Below, piece after piece: positions 1-9,616 of a stretch of DNA of 64,000 bases (position 1 is its first letter; each line of letters opens with the position of its first letter). A model generated the notes under the pieces. That model was not told where the DNA came from, ran no database searches, and saw only the letters and a program-made list of their open reading frames with translations. The DNA is taken from positions 1-64,000 of the forward strand of contig WSNO01000006.1 in assembly GCA_009773415.1 (NCBI GenBank). Direction: 5' to 3'. The stretch is from Nitrospirota bacterium (GTDB lineage: Bacteria > Nitrospirota > Thermodesulfovibrionia > Thermodesulfovibrionales > Dissulfurispiraceae). A program made the translations under genes and the position numbers.

Positions 1-94
<94 letters not shown>

Positions 95-172
95 TTATGC
101 CTGCGCTTAACGCAGTCCTGAACGTCCATTTATATGCTGGTATCGGGACCGCAAGGACCCGCAGTTTATCAG

Positions 173-245
173 AGCCCATGACCGGAATCGAACCGGTGAC
201 CTCTTCCTTACCAAGGAAGTGCTCTGCCGACTGAGCTACATGGGC
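173..245 (-). tRNA. tRNA-Thr (anticodon GGU)
   Basis: The minus strand folds into a full cloverleaf: acceptor GCCCATG/CATGGGC, D arm GCTC...GAGC, anticodon stem CTTCC/GGAAG around loop TTGGTAA (anticodon GGT), and a T arm with TTCGATT. No CCA is encoded at the 3' end, unlike the other three tRNAs here. It is the tRNA closest to tuf. Confidence 0.95.
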
Positions 246-352
246 GAAAAGGTAACGTGGGAGGGGGCAATTGATAAAAAGCGAGCCATTGCGTTCGTCA
301 CCCGGACTCCCTCTCTCTATCGCACCACATATCCGCGTTACGCTCTTAACTT

Positions 353-428
353 TGGAGCGGGAAACGGGATTCGAACCCGCGACCCTCTGCTTGGAAGGCA
401 GATGCTCTACCAACTGAGCTACTCCCGC
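353..428 (-). tRNA. tRNA-Gly (anticodon UCC)
   Basis: Complete cloverleaf on the minus strand: acceptor GCGGGAG paired with TTCCCGC (one G-U), anticodon stem CTGC/GCAG around loop CTTCCAA giving anticodon TCC, and T loop TTCGAAT. The 3' CCA is encoded (bases 353-355). Third gene of the tRNA-tuf operon. Confidence 0.95.
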
Positions 429-495
429 GTTTCGTACATCGCATTGCATCCGGCGCATACCTGAACCGGTTCCGCTGCCTATAAAATGGGGAAGC

Positions 496-580
496 TGGTG
501 GAGAGGGGAGGATTCGAACCTCCGAAGGCAGAGCCAACGGGTTTACAGCCCGTCCCCTTTGGCCACTCGGGTACCTCTCC
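496..580 (-). tRNA. tRNA-Tyr (anticodon GUA)
   Basis: 85-nt class II tRNA on the minus strand with acceptor GGAGAGG/CCTCTCC, anticodon loop CTGTAAA (anticodon GTA), a long variable arm, T loop TTCGAAT and an encoded CCA (496-498). The long variable arm is normal for bacterial tRNA-Tyr. Second gene of the operon. Confidence 0.95.
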
Positions 581-633
581 TTTTCGCAAAAAGCGCGAGG
601 TGATCGCTTTTCTGCTTCCCCGTGCGACGCACG

Positions 634-709
634 TGGAGCCACCGAAGGGAATCGAACCCCCGACCAACTGATTACAAATCAGTCGCTCTGCCAGCTGAGC
701 TACGGTGGC
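634..709 (-). tRNA. tRNA-Thr (anticodon UGU)
   Basis: Complete cloverleaf on the minus strand: acceptor GCCACCG/CGGTGGC, anticodon stem ACTGA/TCAGT around loop TTTGTAA (anticodon TGT), T loop TTCGATT, and an encoded CCA (634-636). It is the promoter-proximal gene of the tRNA-tuf operon, starting 13 bases after the -10 box. Confidence 0.95.
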
Positions 710-721
710 TAAGCCTTTAAT

Positions 722-749
722 ATTATAAAGGTTTGCCAATTCTTGTCAA
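722..749 (-). promoter_or_regulatory. Sigma-70 promoter of the tRNA-tuf operon
   Basis: On the minus strand a perfect -35 TTGACA (744-749) and a perfect -10 TATAAT (722-727) are separated by 16 bases, immediately upstream of tRNA-Thr(UGU). A near-consensus promoter suits stable RNA and EF-Tu expression. Confidence 0.85.
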
Positions 750-847
750 TAAAAAAATAACGTCCTGGCAATCCCCGGACACCCGCAGATTGCACGCAAC
801 ATCTTCAGTCTTAAACGGTCTGACGGCAGCCCGGCGGCAGCTGAAAA

Positions 848-1732
848 TCAGGCAATAACCTTGTTCAGCGGATATTCGACGATGCCGGTCGCCCCGGCCG
901 TTTTCAATTTCGGAATCAGGTCACGGACAAGCTTTTCATCAGTAATAATTTCAACCGCATACCAGCCCTGATCGGACAGCGGAGCGACTGTCGGTGAATG
1001 CATGGCGCTCAGGAGGCTCAGCACCTGCTTGTACGCCTTTTCCGGAACATTCATCTTGAGGCCGACCTTGCCTTCAGCAACCAGCGCACCATGAAGAAGA
1101 AGGGCGAGATTTTCGATTTTCCGTCTTTTCCACTTGTCTTCCCACGCCTTTTTGTTCGCAATGAGTCGGGTCGTGGACTCAAGAATCACCTCAAGAATGC
1201 GGAGGTTGTTAGCGCGAAGCGAAGACCCTGTTTCTGTCAGGTCAACGATGGCATCGCAAAGTATCGGCGGCTTCACTTCAGTAGCGCCCCACGAAAAGTC
1301 GACTGTCACATTAATCTTCCGCTTCTTGAAATAGCGCTTGGTATAGCCGACAAGCTCGGTGGCAATGCGCTTGCCTTCGAGGTCTTCGAGTTTCTTGTAT
1401 TTCGAATCATTCGGAACAGCCACCACCCAGCGTACCGGACGGAACCCCTCCTTGCCGTACTGCAGCTCCGCAACTTCGACAACATCGGCATTCTGGTCCA
1501 TCATCCAGTCAAACCCGGTCAAGCCGCAGTCAAGATGTCCGTCCCCGACGTAGCGGGCCATTTCCTGCGCACGAATGAGCATGGAGGTGATATCCGGATC
1601 ATCAAAAACCGGATAGTAGGATCGGGATGAAACACTGATATGGTAACCAGCCTTTTTGAAAAGGCGGAGGGTTGCTTCCTGAAGACTTCCTTTCGGCAGG
1701 CCAAGCTTCAGCTGAGTCTTGTTTCCAATCAT
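848..1732 (-). CDS. hisG: ATP phosphoribosyltransferase, long form
   Basis: Catalyses the first step of histidine biosynthesis (ATP + PRPP to phosphoribosyl-ATP). The 294-residue length and the C-terminal ~80 residues after the periplasmic-binding-like catalytic domain identify the long, hexameric form with its own ACT-like histidine-feedback domain, which works without HisZ. N-terminal [11 protein letters not shown] and the PRPP-site stretch [14 protein letters not shown] are typical. A ribosome-binding site (AAAGGAC) precedes the ATG. No other his genes are nearby, so the gene stands alone upstream of the tRNA operon on the same strand. Confidence 0.95.
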   Translation of the reverse strand: MIGNKTQLKLGLPKGSLQEATLRLFKKAGYHISVSSRSYYPVFDDPDITSMLIRAQEMARYVGDGHLDCGLTGFDWMMDQNADVVEVAELQYGKEGFRPVRWVVAVPNDSKYKKLEDLEGKRIATELVGYTKRYFKKRKINVTVDFSWGATEVKPPILCDAIVDLTETGSSLRANNLRILEVILESTTRLIANKKAWEDKWKRRKIENLALLLHGALVAEGKVGLKMNVPEKAYKQVLSLLSAMHSPTVAPLSDQGWYAVEIITDEKLVRDLIPKLKTAGATGIVEYPLNKVIA

Positions 1733-1812
1733 AAGAATACGTCCTTTCAGAAAAGTCGTTAAGAATGAATAATTTACAACGATACGGCGCTATGTGTCAA
1801 CAGGGAGGGGGA

Positions 1813-3852
1813 TTAATACGGTGCAAACTTCCTTATGGGTCCGCAGATGCCGACTACACGATTGCGGCCGAGATTCTTGGCGCTATACAGAGCTTCATCC
1901 GCCTTCGCAAGCAGATCTTCCTTCGACATCAGCTCAGACTCAAACGCACAAACACCGACACTGATGGTGAGCGCATGCCCACTAAATCGCTTGAGAAGTA
2001 GTCGCCCGAGCTTTTCGACCTCTCTTCGCAGCCGATCCGAATACGTCATGGCGCTCTCAAGTCCGGTATCCGGAAGAATCACGAGAAACTCTTCCCCTCC
2101 GAACCGTCCGACGTGGTCTGCAGGGCGGGAGAACCGTCTCAGTGCTGAGGCCAGCAGCTTAAGTACGCTGTCTCCGGCAGGATGACCGAATGAATCATTG
2201 AAGCGCTTGAAATGGTCAATATCGATCATTGCAACCGACAGCTCTTCCCCAGCCAGCGCACGGGCAAAACACGCGCCGAGAAGTTCATTCATCGCGCCGC
2301 GGTTAAAAAGTGCTGTGAGGTCGTCAAATGATGCCTTTACCCGGTATTTTTCGAACAGCCGCGCCCGCTCAAGCGCCATGCCGAGTTCATTCGCTACAAT
2401 AGAAACAGAAGACAGATCTGCCATTTCAATCTGGCGGGACGTTGCCGCGTTGTCAACGCCGATGAGTCCGAGCACCTGCTCATTCGACGTAATGGGAACA
2501 AGTCCGATCTCATGGACTCCGAACCGGTCAAGCATCTCCCGATCCCCGGAAGCGGCGCCCGTTACAAGCATCGGACTTTTCAGCCGCAGACAGCGCAGAA
2601 GCTGTTCCGAAGCAGGCGTCACCGCAATTTCTGTTCCGGTCAGTTCATTCCCGCTTTTTGAGGCATCCATCCCCTGACTGACGACAAGACATCTCTTTTT
2701 ATCGTCAACCTGGAATATATATAGACGCTCATAGCCGAACTCCCGCTGAACAGCATTAAGCGTTGTCCTGATAATCTGATCCGGCTCAAGACTCTGGTGA
2801 GGAGCCGCAACGCTTTTCTTCATGGCAGCAAGTGATTCAACCCTCTTTTGCAACTCTTCCTGTTGATAGTGGTATTCGGTATTCTTCCTGCTCAGGTTAA
2901 TCGTGGCACGAAGCAGGTTCTCCCTGAATGTCTCCGCAGAGGGAAACGAGAAGTTGTAAAAATCCGCAATGCTTTTGACATCCGCATCCATGCGGGCAAG
3001 AAGCCCTCGAAGACTGATCTTTTCTATGTCGATAAGCGAAACCACCTCCTGCTGCAAAACCGGATGGCGCAGTATCATTACAGATCCGATGCCCTGCGTC
3101 CACGCGATAAGGTTGGAAAGCGAGACAATCGATATAAGCAGGGAATCGCGCGCGGAAAGCCCAATGTCAGCAAACCGCTCATGGTGAAAGCGGACAGCCA
3201 GTGTAATGCTCTGCGGCAAAGCCCATTCATTGCAGAAGTACGCGCCCAGACTGTCATGCCCCAATCCGATGATCTGCTGCTCTTCTTCTATAAGCAATCC
3301 GTTGGCCGGCGGGAGGTTGTCAAGAAACTCACTGTAGGGAATCCGTCCATACACGTCGATGATAATTTTGCCGATGTCGTGCAGAAGGCCGGCGACATAC
3401 ACTTCATCAGGGTCGGGATGGCCGACCTCCTGCGCCAGAGACCTGCTCAGGCAGGCAACCGAAACACAGTGCTGCCAGAAATGGATACGGTCAAAATGAA
3501 ATAGTCTGGTCGGAGAAACCAGCTGCTCAAAAAGCGTAACTTCGAGCGCCAGCGTTCTGACAGCACGAAACCCGACATGCTGAATAGCCTCGCGCACATT
3601 GGAAACACGGTGGTGCAATCCGAATGCGGCTGAATTCACCATGCGGAGCATTTTTGCGAGAATGGTCGGCTCTGTCTCGACCAGCCGCTCCAGGTCGTCG
3701 AGCGATGCGTTTTCATCGCTTGTAATATGGAGCAGCTTGAGAACAACAAGCGGGAGAATCGGCAAATCGGCAACACGGCGGGCAAGAACCGCACTCACAT
3801 CATCGGGGGACGGCAAGTGCAGCTTGCTTTCAAAGGACGCGTTATGACTCAT
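1813..3852 (-). CDS. HDOD-GAF-GGDEF diguanylate cyclase
   Basis: Predicted cytoplasmic signalling protein that makes cyclic di-GMP. The order of domains is an N-terminal HDOD domain (about residues 20-230, with LPILPLVVLKLL and LLHDIGKII), a linker helix, a GAF domain (about 350-500) and a GGDEF domain (about 510-665). The active-site loop is intact (GGEEF near residue 587) and a product-inhibition I-site RxxD (RPAD) lies exactly five residues before it, so the enzyme should be active and feedback-inhibited. No membrane segment is visible, so the input is probably a cytosolic ligand of GAF or HDOD. The start is supported by GGGGAGG five bases upstream. Single-gene unit; its target is unknown. 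Confidence 0.9.
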   Translation of the reverse strand: MSHNASFESKLHLPSPDDVSAVLARRVADLPILPLVVLKLLHITSDENASLDDLERLVETEPTILAKMLRMVNSAAFGLHHRVSNVREAIQHVGFRAVRTLALEVTLFEQLVSPTRLFHFDRIHFWQHCVSVACLSRSLAQEVGHPDPDEVYVAGLLHDIGKIIIDVYGRIPYSEFLDNLPPANGLLIEEEQQIIGLGHDSLGAYFCNEWALPQSITLAVRFHHERFADIGLSARDSLLISIVSLSNLIAWTQGIGSVMILRHPVLQQEVVSLIDIEKISLRGLLARMDADVKSIADFYNFSFPSAETFRENLLRATINLSRKNTEYHYQQEELQKRVESLAAMKKSVAAPHQSLEPDQIIRTTLNAVQREFGYERLYIFQVDDKKRCLVVSQGMDASKSGNELTGTEIAVTPASEQLLRCLRLKSPMLVTGAASGDREMLDRFGVHEIGLVPITSNEQVLGLIGVDNAATSRQIEMADLSSVSIVANELGMALERARLFEKYRVKASFDDLTALFNRGAMNELLGACFARALAGEELSVAMIDIDHFKRFNDSFGHPAGDSVLKLLASALRRFSRPADHVGRFGGEEFLVILPDTGLESAMTYSDRLRREVEKLGRLLLKRFSGHALTISVGVCAFESELMSKEDLLAKADEALYSAKNLGRNRVVGICGPIRKFAPY

Positions 3853-3940
3853 GCAGGCCTCCCCAATGCATTCATATCAAGAGTACTATACTCTTCAATC
3901 CCGCGCAAGCCCGAAATCACGCTGGTCTTTCATCGCACGC

Positions 3941-3976
3941 GAAAAAAAGGCGGCCGGATTGAAATCCGGCCGCCTT
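3941..3976 (-). terminator. Rho-independent terminator of cstA
   Basis: A 13-bp perfect GC-rich stem (3947-3959 with 3964-3976, loop of four) is followed on the minus strand by a run of seven T. It lies 31 bases past the cstA stop codon and ends the transcript before the HDOD-GGDEF gene. Confidence 0.88.
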
Positions 3977-4007
3977 AGTCTCAAGCGAAATTACTGCAAT
4001 ATCGTCG

Positions 4008-5897
4008 CTATCCCCACTTCTCAGTTGCTCCCTTGACCTGGACACCGCCCTCTTTGGGGTCGTTAATCAGACAAACTGCTTCTCCGGGAAGCGGCCTGAT
4101 AACGCGTTCACCCCAGATGTCGACCACGCGCTCCTTGATACTGAGCAGTTCAATCCATCGTTTGAAACAGGCAGCCAGAACGATCACGATCATGATAATG
4201 ACCATGCATGCCAACGTAGCCAAAAGATAATTTTCCTTGCCCGGCGCAAGATAAACCCTTGTTATCTGGAGATACCCCGCATACATGGTAATACTTGCAA
4301 GTATCAGTCCTGGTGCCGCGGTTACCCACATATATTTAGCTTTACCCATACGAATGAGCATGGAAGTGACAATAATAAGGGCGCTTGCGGCAAGCAACTG
4401 GTTGCTCATGCCGAAGAGCGGCCAGATGTTTCTGATATCGCCTGTGTACACAAGGTATCCCCAGGATCCGGTAAACAGGGCGCCAGTAATGACAACACCG
4501 GGCACCCACTTTCGTTCAGCAAACTTCGGCACAACCTTGCCGAACATTTCCTGCAGCAGGAAACGCCCGACTCTCGTGCCTGCGTCAACCGCAGTCAGAA
4601 TGAAAACTGCCTCAAACATAATCACGAAGTGATACCAGTAGGACATAAGACCCCTCATGCCCGGCAATGAATCAAAAATATACGCCATGCCCACCGCAAG
4701 GGAAACTGCGCCGCCGGGACGGCCCTGAATATTCTCACCGACTTCTGCGGCAAGTCTCGGAAGTTCTACAACCTGCATGCCGGTTTTGGCGAAGACAGCA
4801 GGAGCGGAGTTAATGGCAAAATAATCGGCAGGAATCAGCACGCACGCGGATATCAATGCCATAATGGCAACGAGTCCTTCGGTCAGCATTGCGCCATAGC
4901 CGACAAAAAGGATATCACGCTCATTATCGACCATTTTCGGAGTCGTGCCTGTTGCAATAATCGCATGGAAGCCTGAAATAGCGCCGCACGCGATGGTGAT
5001 GAATACAAACGGGAAGACCGGGCCGGGAATCACCGGGCCGCCGCCAGCCGTGTACTGCGTAAAAGCCGGCATCTTCAGATCAGGCTGAACAAAGAATACG
5101 CCAATCGCAAGCATGACGACCGTTGAAATCTTCAGATAGGTCGAAAGGTAGTCTCTCGGCGCCAAAAGCATCCAGACCGGCAGAACAGATGCGACAAATG
5201 CATAGATGGGAATCGCCAGCGCAATCTGACTCTTGCTCATCTTGAGGATTGACGCAAGCCACGGAGTCTGCTCAACAACAGGTCCCGCGACGACTGCAGC
5301 GATCAGCAGAATGACACCGAAAATGCTTGCCCCCTTTACATCTCCGGGACGGATTTTGTACATCCAGAAGCCCATCAGCACTGCAATCGGAATTGTTGCG
5401 CCGACGACAAAGACTCCCCAAACGCTCTCAAACAGAGCATTCAGGCATGCAATCGAGAGGCCGGCGAGCGTCAGGATAAGAATAAACAAAAATGCAAATG
5501 ATGCAACGAAGCCGACCGTCTTGCCGATTTCCGCCTCGGCGATCTTCGCAAGACTGTTTCCCTTGTGGCGCATGGATGCAAACAGCACAATCATGTCGTG
5601 TACAGCACCCGCGAGGACACAGCCGATAATGATCCAGAGCGCACCCGGGGCAAACCCGAACTGTGCGGCAAGCACCGGACCAAGCAGCGGACCGGCGGCG
5701 GCAATAGCAGCAAAATGGTGTCCGTACAGAACAAACTTGTTGGTTTTTACATAATCATGACCGTCTGCGCAGGTATCTGCCGGTGTCGGACGATCTGCCC
5801 GCAGTCCCAGGACTTTGTTCGCGATGAACAAGCCGTAGAGCCTGTATGCAATGGCGAAAATACAGAGCGCGGCAAAAACCAGAGTCACTGCATTCAT
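4008..5897 (-). CDS. cstA: CstA-family carbon starvation protein / pyruvate or peptide transporter
   Basis: Polytopic inner-membrane transporter of 629 residues, with about 15 hydrophobic segments. It has the CstA signatures near the N terminus (RPTPADTCADGHDYVKTNKF, then GHHFAAIAAAGPLLGPVLAAQFG) and the downstream CstA C-terminal region. Family members import pyruvate or peptides when carbon is short. I chose the ATG with an excellent AAGGAGG eight bases ahead; the frame stays open for 50 codons further upstream but those residues look non-coding. A strong terminator follows. The small unknown gene at 6115 and a divergent sensor kinase lie just upstream, which makes the kinase a candidate regulator (inference from position only). 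Confidence 0.93.
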   Translation of the reverse strand: MNAVTLVFAALCIFAIAYRLYGLFIANKVLGLRADRPTPADTCADGHDYVKTNKFVLYGHHFAAIAAAGPLLGPVLAAQFGFAPGALWIIIGCVLAGAVHDMIVLFASMRHKGNSLAKIAEAEIGKTVGFVASFAFLFILILTLAGLSIACLNALFESVWGVFVVGATIPIAVLMGFWMYKIRPGDVKGASIFGVILLIAAVVAGPVVEQTPWLASILKMSKSQIALAIPIYAFVASVLPVWMLLAPRDYLSTYLKISTVVMLAIGVFFVQPDLKMPAFTQYTAGGGPVIPGPVFPFVFITIACGAISGFHAIIATGTTPKMVDNERDILFVGYGAMLTEGLVAIMALISACVLIPADYFAINSAPAVFAKTGMQVVELPRLAAEVGENIQGRPGGAVSLAVGMAYIFDSLPGMRGLMSYWYHFVIMFEAVFILTAVDAGTRVGRFLLQEMFGKVVPKFAERKWVPGVVITGALFTGSWGYLVYTGDIRNIWPLFGMSNQLLAASALIIVTSMLIRMGKAKYMWVTAAPGLILASITMYAGYLQITRVYLAPGKENYLLATLACMVIIMIVIVLAACFKRWIELLSIKERVVDIWGERVIRPLPGEAVCLINDPKEGGVQVKGATEKWG

Positions 5898-6114
5898 GGA
5901 GGCCCTCCTTAAAAGAAATATTTCTGTGAAGATTGTATGTGAACTGAAGGGCGAACGATAGTAAAATGGACTGAGCCGTTTTATCCGGCAAATGAACGGT
6001 CGAAAAAGAGCCGTGAACAACAAGCCCCTTTTTCGACCGTGACGCACTGAAGAAAATCAGATAGAGAGAATGAAAAGTTCGCGCTGCAGGTTCAGGCCGG
6101 CAGCACCGTCAGCA

Positions 6115-6456
6115 TTATTTCGTTTGCGGACGAATCATTTGGTGCGGACGTCCGACAGGATCCTCCGCTGAAACAACAACAATGGAATTATCGCTCAGGA
6201 CAAACAGCATTGCGTTTTTGTCTTCCTTTTTGAGGACCTTCGCAATGGAAATACCGCCCGGCAGATCGGCCAGAGGCTTCATCATGAGCGCTTCTCCCTC
6301 AAGCCATGCCATCTGCAGGCTCGCCTGCTGAGAAACGAGATCCCTGACTGCAAAGACAGCCGCCTCCGCAACAAAGTACATCATGGAACTTATCGTCAGG
6401 CGGTCCGCTTCCGTCCTGTGCTTGACTCTGTTCATGAGCCTGTTCTGATCCACCAT
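6115..6456 (-). CDS. Small conserved-looking protein of unknown function, upstream of cstA
   Basis: 113-residue soluble protein that I do not recognise. It starts at an ATG preceded by AAAAGGAGG, which decides the start against a longer reading. The sequence begins MVDQNRLMNRVKHRTEADR and has a helical N-terminal half rich in Ala and Ser, then a beta-rich C-terminal half ending in IVVVSAEDP. No signal peptide, membrane segment or metal motif is visible. It is transcribed in the same direction as cstA, 217 bases ahead of it, and divergently from the sensor kinase. No function is proposed. Confidence 0.65.
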   Translation of the reverse strand: MVDQNRLMNRVKHRTEADRLTISSMMYFVAEAAVFAVRDLVSQQASLQMAWLEGEALMMKPLADLPGGISIAKVLKKEDKNAMLFVLSDNSIVVVSAEDPVGRPHQMIRPQTK

Positions 6457-6791
6457 GAGGAACCTCCTTTTGCTGAATTCTATACTGCTCAGCACTGCTT
6501 GTGCCGTTGCCTGCCGTGATGGGGAGTCTATCTCTTCCCTCACGAACATAGTATTATACTTTTTGTATGATGGCAACGCATTTATTCTTGTCAAAGCGTG
6601 ACCGGCACGATCCAGAAGCGGAGTGCGCATCGGAAATGCTGCGCCCGGATATTTGCGCGGCAGTTACAAGATTATACCGCCTGAGCGTCATTCAAAGAAT
6701 AAACATTTTTGATACCAGCCAGCGTTTCATCAGCAACCCGGCGTCGCCCGTCGTAATGTGCCGAAAGGTCCGGCAATTCATCAGCCCCATA
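6457..6791. other. Divergent intergenic region between the 6115 gene and the sensor kinase
   Basis: 335 bases without a convincing gene. It holds an 11-base palindrome AGTATTATACT (6550-6560) that overlaps AT-rich -10-like sequence on both strands, and a TTGACA on the minus strand (6589-6594) facing the 6115 gene. The frame of the sensor kinase is open upstream to 6567 but the residues there look non-coding. Divergent regulation of both neighbours from this stretch is plausible. Confidence 0.5.
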
Positions 6792-8798
6792 ATGGAAATA
6801 CTTTGCATATACAGCATCATCTCCATCCTCCTTACGCTGAGCCTTGCAGCGGCATCCGGCGCAGCCGCCCCTCAGAATATTCTCGTTCTGAACTCCTATC
6901 ATCAGGGCTACAAGTGGACCGATGATGAAACGCGCGGAATTGTGGAAGGACTTGCCCCGATCAAGGACGATATAAAGCTTTACATTGAATATATGGGAAC
7001 AAAGTGGACAGATGACCCGCAGTACTTTGCTCTGCTGCGCGATGCCCTGAAACACAAATTCCGGGGTATCCCGTTTAGCGTCATTCTTGTTACTGACAAT
7101 GATGCGTTTGATTTCATGCGTCTTTATCGGGATGAGCTGTTCGGCAGGGTTCCCGTTGTATTCTGCGGGGTCAACTGGTTCAGGGATGAGTATCTTCTCG
7201 GTCAGACTCTTTTTACCGGAGTGAATGAGGATGCGGACATTGCAGCAACAGTCGATGTCATGTTGAAGCTTCATCCGCAGACAAAGACGATCTTTGCGGT
7301 CATGGACTCTACGACGACCGGAAAGATTGTCCGCGAGAGAATTCTGGAGCTTGTTCCGCGCTATCAGAACAAAGTCTCGTTCCGGCTTCTGGAAGGCAAG
7401 GATATGGATGAAATTCTGAAGACGGTTGCGGATGCTCCGGATGACAGCCTTGTGCTTCTGACCGTCTTTCAAAAAGACAAGTCAGGGGTATTTTTCGAGT
7501 TCAGCGAGAGCACAGCCTTGCTCTCCCGCGCAAGCAGGGTTCCCGTCTACGGCCTGTGGGATTTCAATCTCGGGTACGGGATTGTCGGAGGCATGCTGAC
7601 CAGCGGGTTTGCACAAGGCCAGAGCGCCGCAGATCTGGCTCTTCGCATCGTTCGCGGAGAGCCTGCCGACGCACTGCCGGTGCTGAAAGACAGCCCAAAC
7701 AGATACATGTTCGACTATCAGCAGCTCGCCCGCTACGGACTTTCTGAACGCGGACTGCCGCGCGGCAGCATCATTGTGAACCAGCCGCCATCGTTCTATG
7801 CGGTAAACAGATCCCTCGTCTGGAGCGTCATCGGGGGCATGCTTTTTTTGAGCAGTGCGATAGTCGTACTGCTGGTCAACATCCATCAGCGCCGGAAAGC
7901 TCAGGCGGAGCTGCAGAAAGCCCACGACGAGCTGGACCTTCGCGTGCAGGAGAGAACAGCGGATCTGCTGAGAGCCAATGAGATGCTGCATGTCGAAAAT
8001 GTCGAACGCAAGCGGGCTGAAAATGAAATCAAGGACCTCAATGCAGAACTGAGCGAGTTCAATCAGGAGATCGCTACCCTTGTTTCCGAGCGCACCATGA
8101 ATCTCATGGCGCTTGCGGTGGCCGACAAGGTGAGAAATCCTGCCGCCGTTATCGGGGCAGCATGTCATCGCATCAGCAAAAAAGGCCGCATCGCCGGGGA
8201 ATTGCCGGCTGACCTCAGGGAATCCCTTTCACTGATCACTGACAGCTCAGAAAAACTGGAGCAGATTGTGTCCGACTTCCAGTCGCTGCTCAGGGACAGG
8301 CAGGCAGTATTCGGATATGTCGATCTAAACCGGATTGTTGAACATGTCATGCACCTCATTCGGCGGGAGGCTGAGTCAAATGGCGTCGGGCTGGACGTCC
8401 ATTGCAGTGAACAGGCTCTCATGATGAATGCCCAGCAGAATCTGCTGACAATAGCTCTGCTTCACATCATCAAGAACGCCGTTGAGGCAACACCACGCGG
8501 CGGTCGCGTCCGGGTATCCACATCGCGGCAAGGAGACAATATTATGCTTGTTGTTCATGACACAGGCCCCGGGATAGCAAAGAAAGATATCCCGAATATT
8601 TTTCAGGCCTTCTACAGCACCAAGGAACATAGTTTCGGCATGGGGCTCCCGCTCGCAAAACAGGTAATCGAAGAACATATGGGAGAGATTGCAGTCGAGA
8701 GCGAAACTGGCGCCGGAACTGTGTTCCGCATCACATTGCCTTCTCGCTGGAAGGAAAAGTATCACGGAATTGTTACAGATCGGCAAGCTAATCCCTGA
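6792..8798 (+). CDS. Membrane sensor kinase with ABC-type substrate-binding input domain; H-box histidine missing
   Basis: About 668 residues. An N-terminal hydrophobic signal/anchor (residues 1-27) leads into a periplasmic domain of the ABC substrate-binding type (starts QNILVLNSYHQGYKW), a membrane span near 343-363, a long coiled coil (QERTADLLRANEML onward) and a histidine-kinase core. The ATPase lobe is complete: N-box HIIKNAVEA, G1 box DTGPGI, and G2 box GMGLPLAK. In the dimerisation helix the usual H-E-x-R-N-P is replaced by DKVRNP, with Asp445 (codon at 8124) where the phospho-acceptor His should be. It may therefore signal without autophosphorylation or in a hetero-pair. The start is not fixed by a clear ribosome-binding site. 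No response regulator is adjacent. Its last 11 bases overlap murI convergently. Confidence 0.85.
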   Translation: MEILCIYSIISILLTLSLAAASGAAAPQNILVLNSYHQGYKWTDDETRGIVEGLAPIKDDIKLYIEYMGTKWTDDPQYFALLRDALKHKFRGIPFSVILVTDNDAFDFMRLYRDELFGRVPVVFCGVNWFRDEYLLGQTLFTGVNEDADIAATVDVMLKLHPQTKTIFAVMDSTTTGKIVRERILELVPRYQNKVSFRLLEGKDMDEILKTVADAPDDSLVLLTVFQKDKSGVFFEFSESTALLSRASRVPVYGLWDFNLGYGIVGGMLTSGFAQGQSAADLALRIVRGEPADALPVLKDSPNRYMFDYQQLARYGLSERGLPRGSIIVNQPPSFYAVNRSLVWSVIGGMLFLSSAIVVLLVNIHQRRKAQAELQKAHDELDLRVQERTADLLRANEMLHVENVERKRAENEIKDLNAELSEFNQEIATLVSERTMNLMALAVADKVRNPAAVIGAACHRISKKGRIAGELPADLRESLSLITDSSEKLEQIVSDFQSLLRDRQAVFGYVDLNRIVEHVMHLIRREAESNGVGLDVHCSEQALMMNAQQNLLTIALLHIIKNAVEATPRGGRVRVSTSRQGDNIMLVVHDTGPGIAKKDIPNIFQAFYSTKEHSFGMGLPLAKQVIEEHMGEIAVESETGAGTVFRITLPSRWKEKYHGIVTDRQANP

Positions 8799-9549
8799 CG
8801 AGTCTTAACAGCATCTCTTCGCGTTCCGCGCTTTCCGGAAGCCCCGAAGAATAAAATACTATCTGTCCTCCGCGGCCCATGGCTGATGTCTGGTCAGCAT
8901 GCAATATCCTGACAAGGTTATTGAGCGTTCCCCGGTTACCATCAAAAACAGGTATGGACAAAGGCAGAATCTCTTCAATGAGGGGACGATAAAAAATGAA
9001 GTGGGTGCAGCCGAGAACAACCGCACCGTATATGTTCTGATCTACCGACGAAAGTTTCTTGCAGATGATGTTTTTGACCTCCGGAGAGACAAAATCAAAG
9101 GCTTCCGCTGATTTCACCAGTTCATCGAAGGGCACAGTATCGACCTGTTGATTTCTGTCGAGTTGACTGCAGAGCATGCGCAGTTTGCTGCCCTGACTGG
9201 TCAAAGATGTCGAAAAAACGAGCACCCGTTTTTGCCCGGCAGCATCCAGAGCGGGCTTGATGGCGGGCTCCATCCCGAGTATCGGAAAATCATAGCGTTG
9301 CCTGAGTTCGTATACGGCAGCGCTCGTCGCCGTGTTGCAGGCGATGACCAGCACCTTGATGTTCTGTCGGGAAAGAAATGCAACAGCTTCCTTGACAAGG
9401 CGTCTGACATCATCCGGGCTCTTTGTGCCGTAGGGAACATTCCCGGTGTCGGCAAAATAGATGAAGTTTTCAGCAGGAAGTCGCTGCCATGCCTCCCGCA
9501 GAAAAGTAATGCCGCCGATGCCTGAGTCAAATATGCCGATACTCTTCAT
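8788..9549 (-). CDS. murI: Glutamate racemase
   Basis: Converts L- to D-glutamate for peptidoglycan. At 253 residues it has the normal length. Both catalytic cysteines sit in recognisable contexts: VIACNTATSAA (first half) and VLGCTHFIFYRPLIEE (second half), and the N terminus IGIFDSGIGGITFLREAW is the family signature. A modest ribosome-binding site (AAGGA) is nine bases ahead of the ATG. The gene follows acsB on the same strand with a 67-base gap and converges on the sensor kinase. Confidence 0.96.
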   Translation of the reverse strand: MKSIGIFDSGIGGITFLREAWQRLPAENFIYFADTGNVPYGTKSPDDVRRLVKEAVAFLSRQNIKVLVIACNTATSAAVYELRQRYDFPILGMEPAIKPALDAAGQKRVLVFSTSLTSQGSKLRMLCSQLDRNQQVDTVPFDELVKSAEAFDFVSPEVKNIICKKLSSVDQNIYGAVVLGCTHFIFYRPLIEEILPLSIPVFDGNRGTLNNLVRILHADQTSAMGRGGQIVFYSSGLPESAEREEMLLRLVRD

Positions 9550-9616
9550 TTCGCACTGTCCTTCATGCAGATCATGCCGGAAGCGACCCCCTTTGTAAGG
9601 CTCCGCATCCGGGCAC

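Noticed and set aside
998-1630. Long plus-strand frame opposite hisG
   Set aside because: It is the antisense shadow of a full-length, motif-complete HisG; it has no ribosome-binding site and no recognisable protein features.
5898-6047. 50-codon N-terminal extension of CstA
   Set aside because: The extension is low-quality sequence and the internal ATG has a perfect ribosome-binding site.
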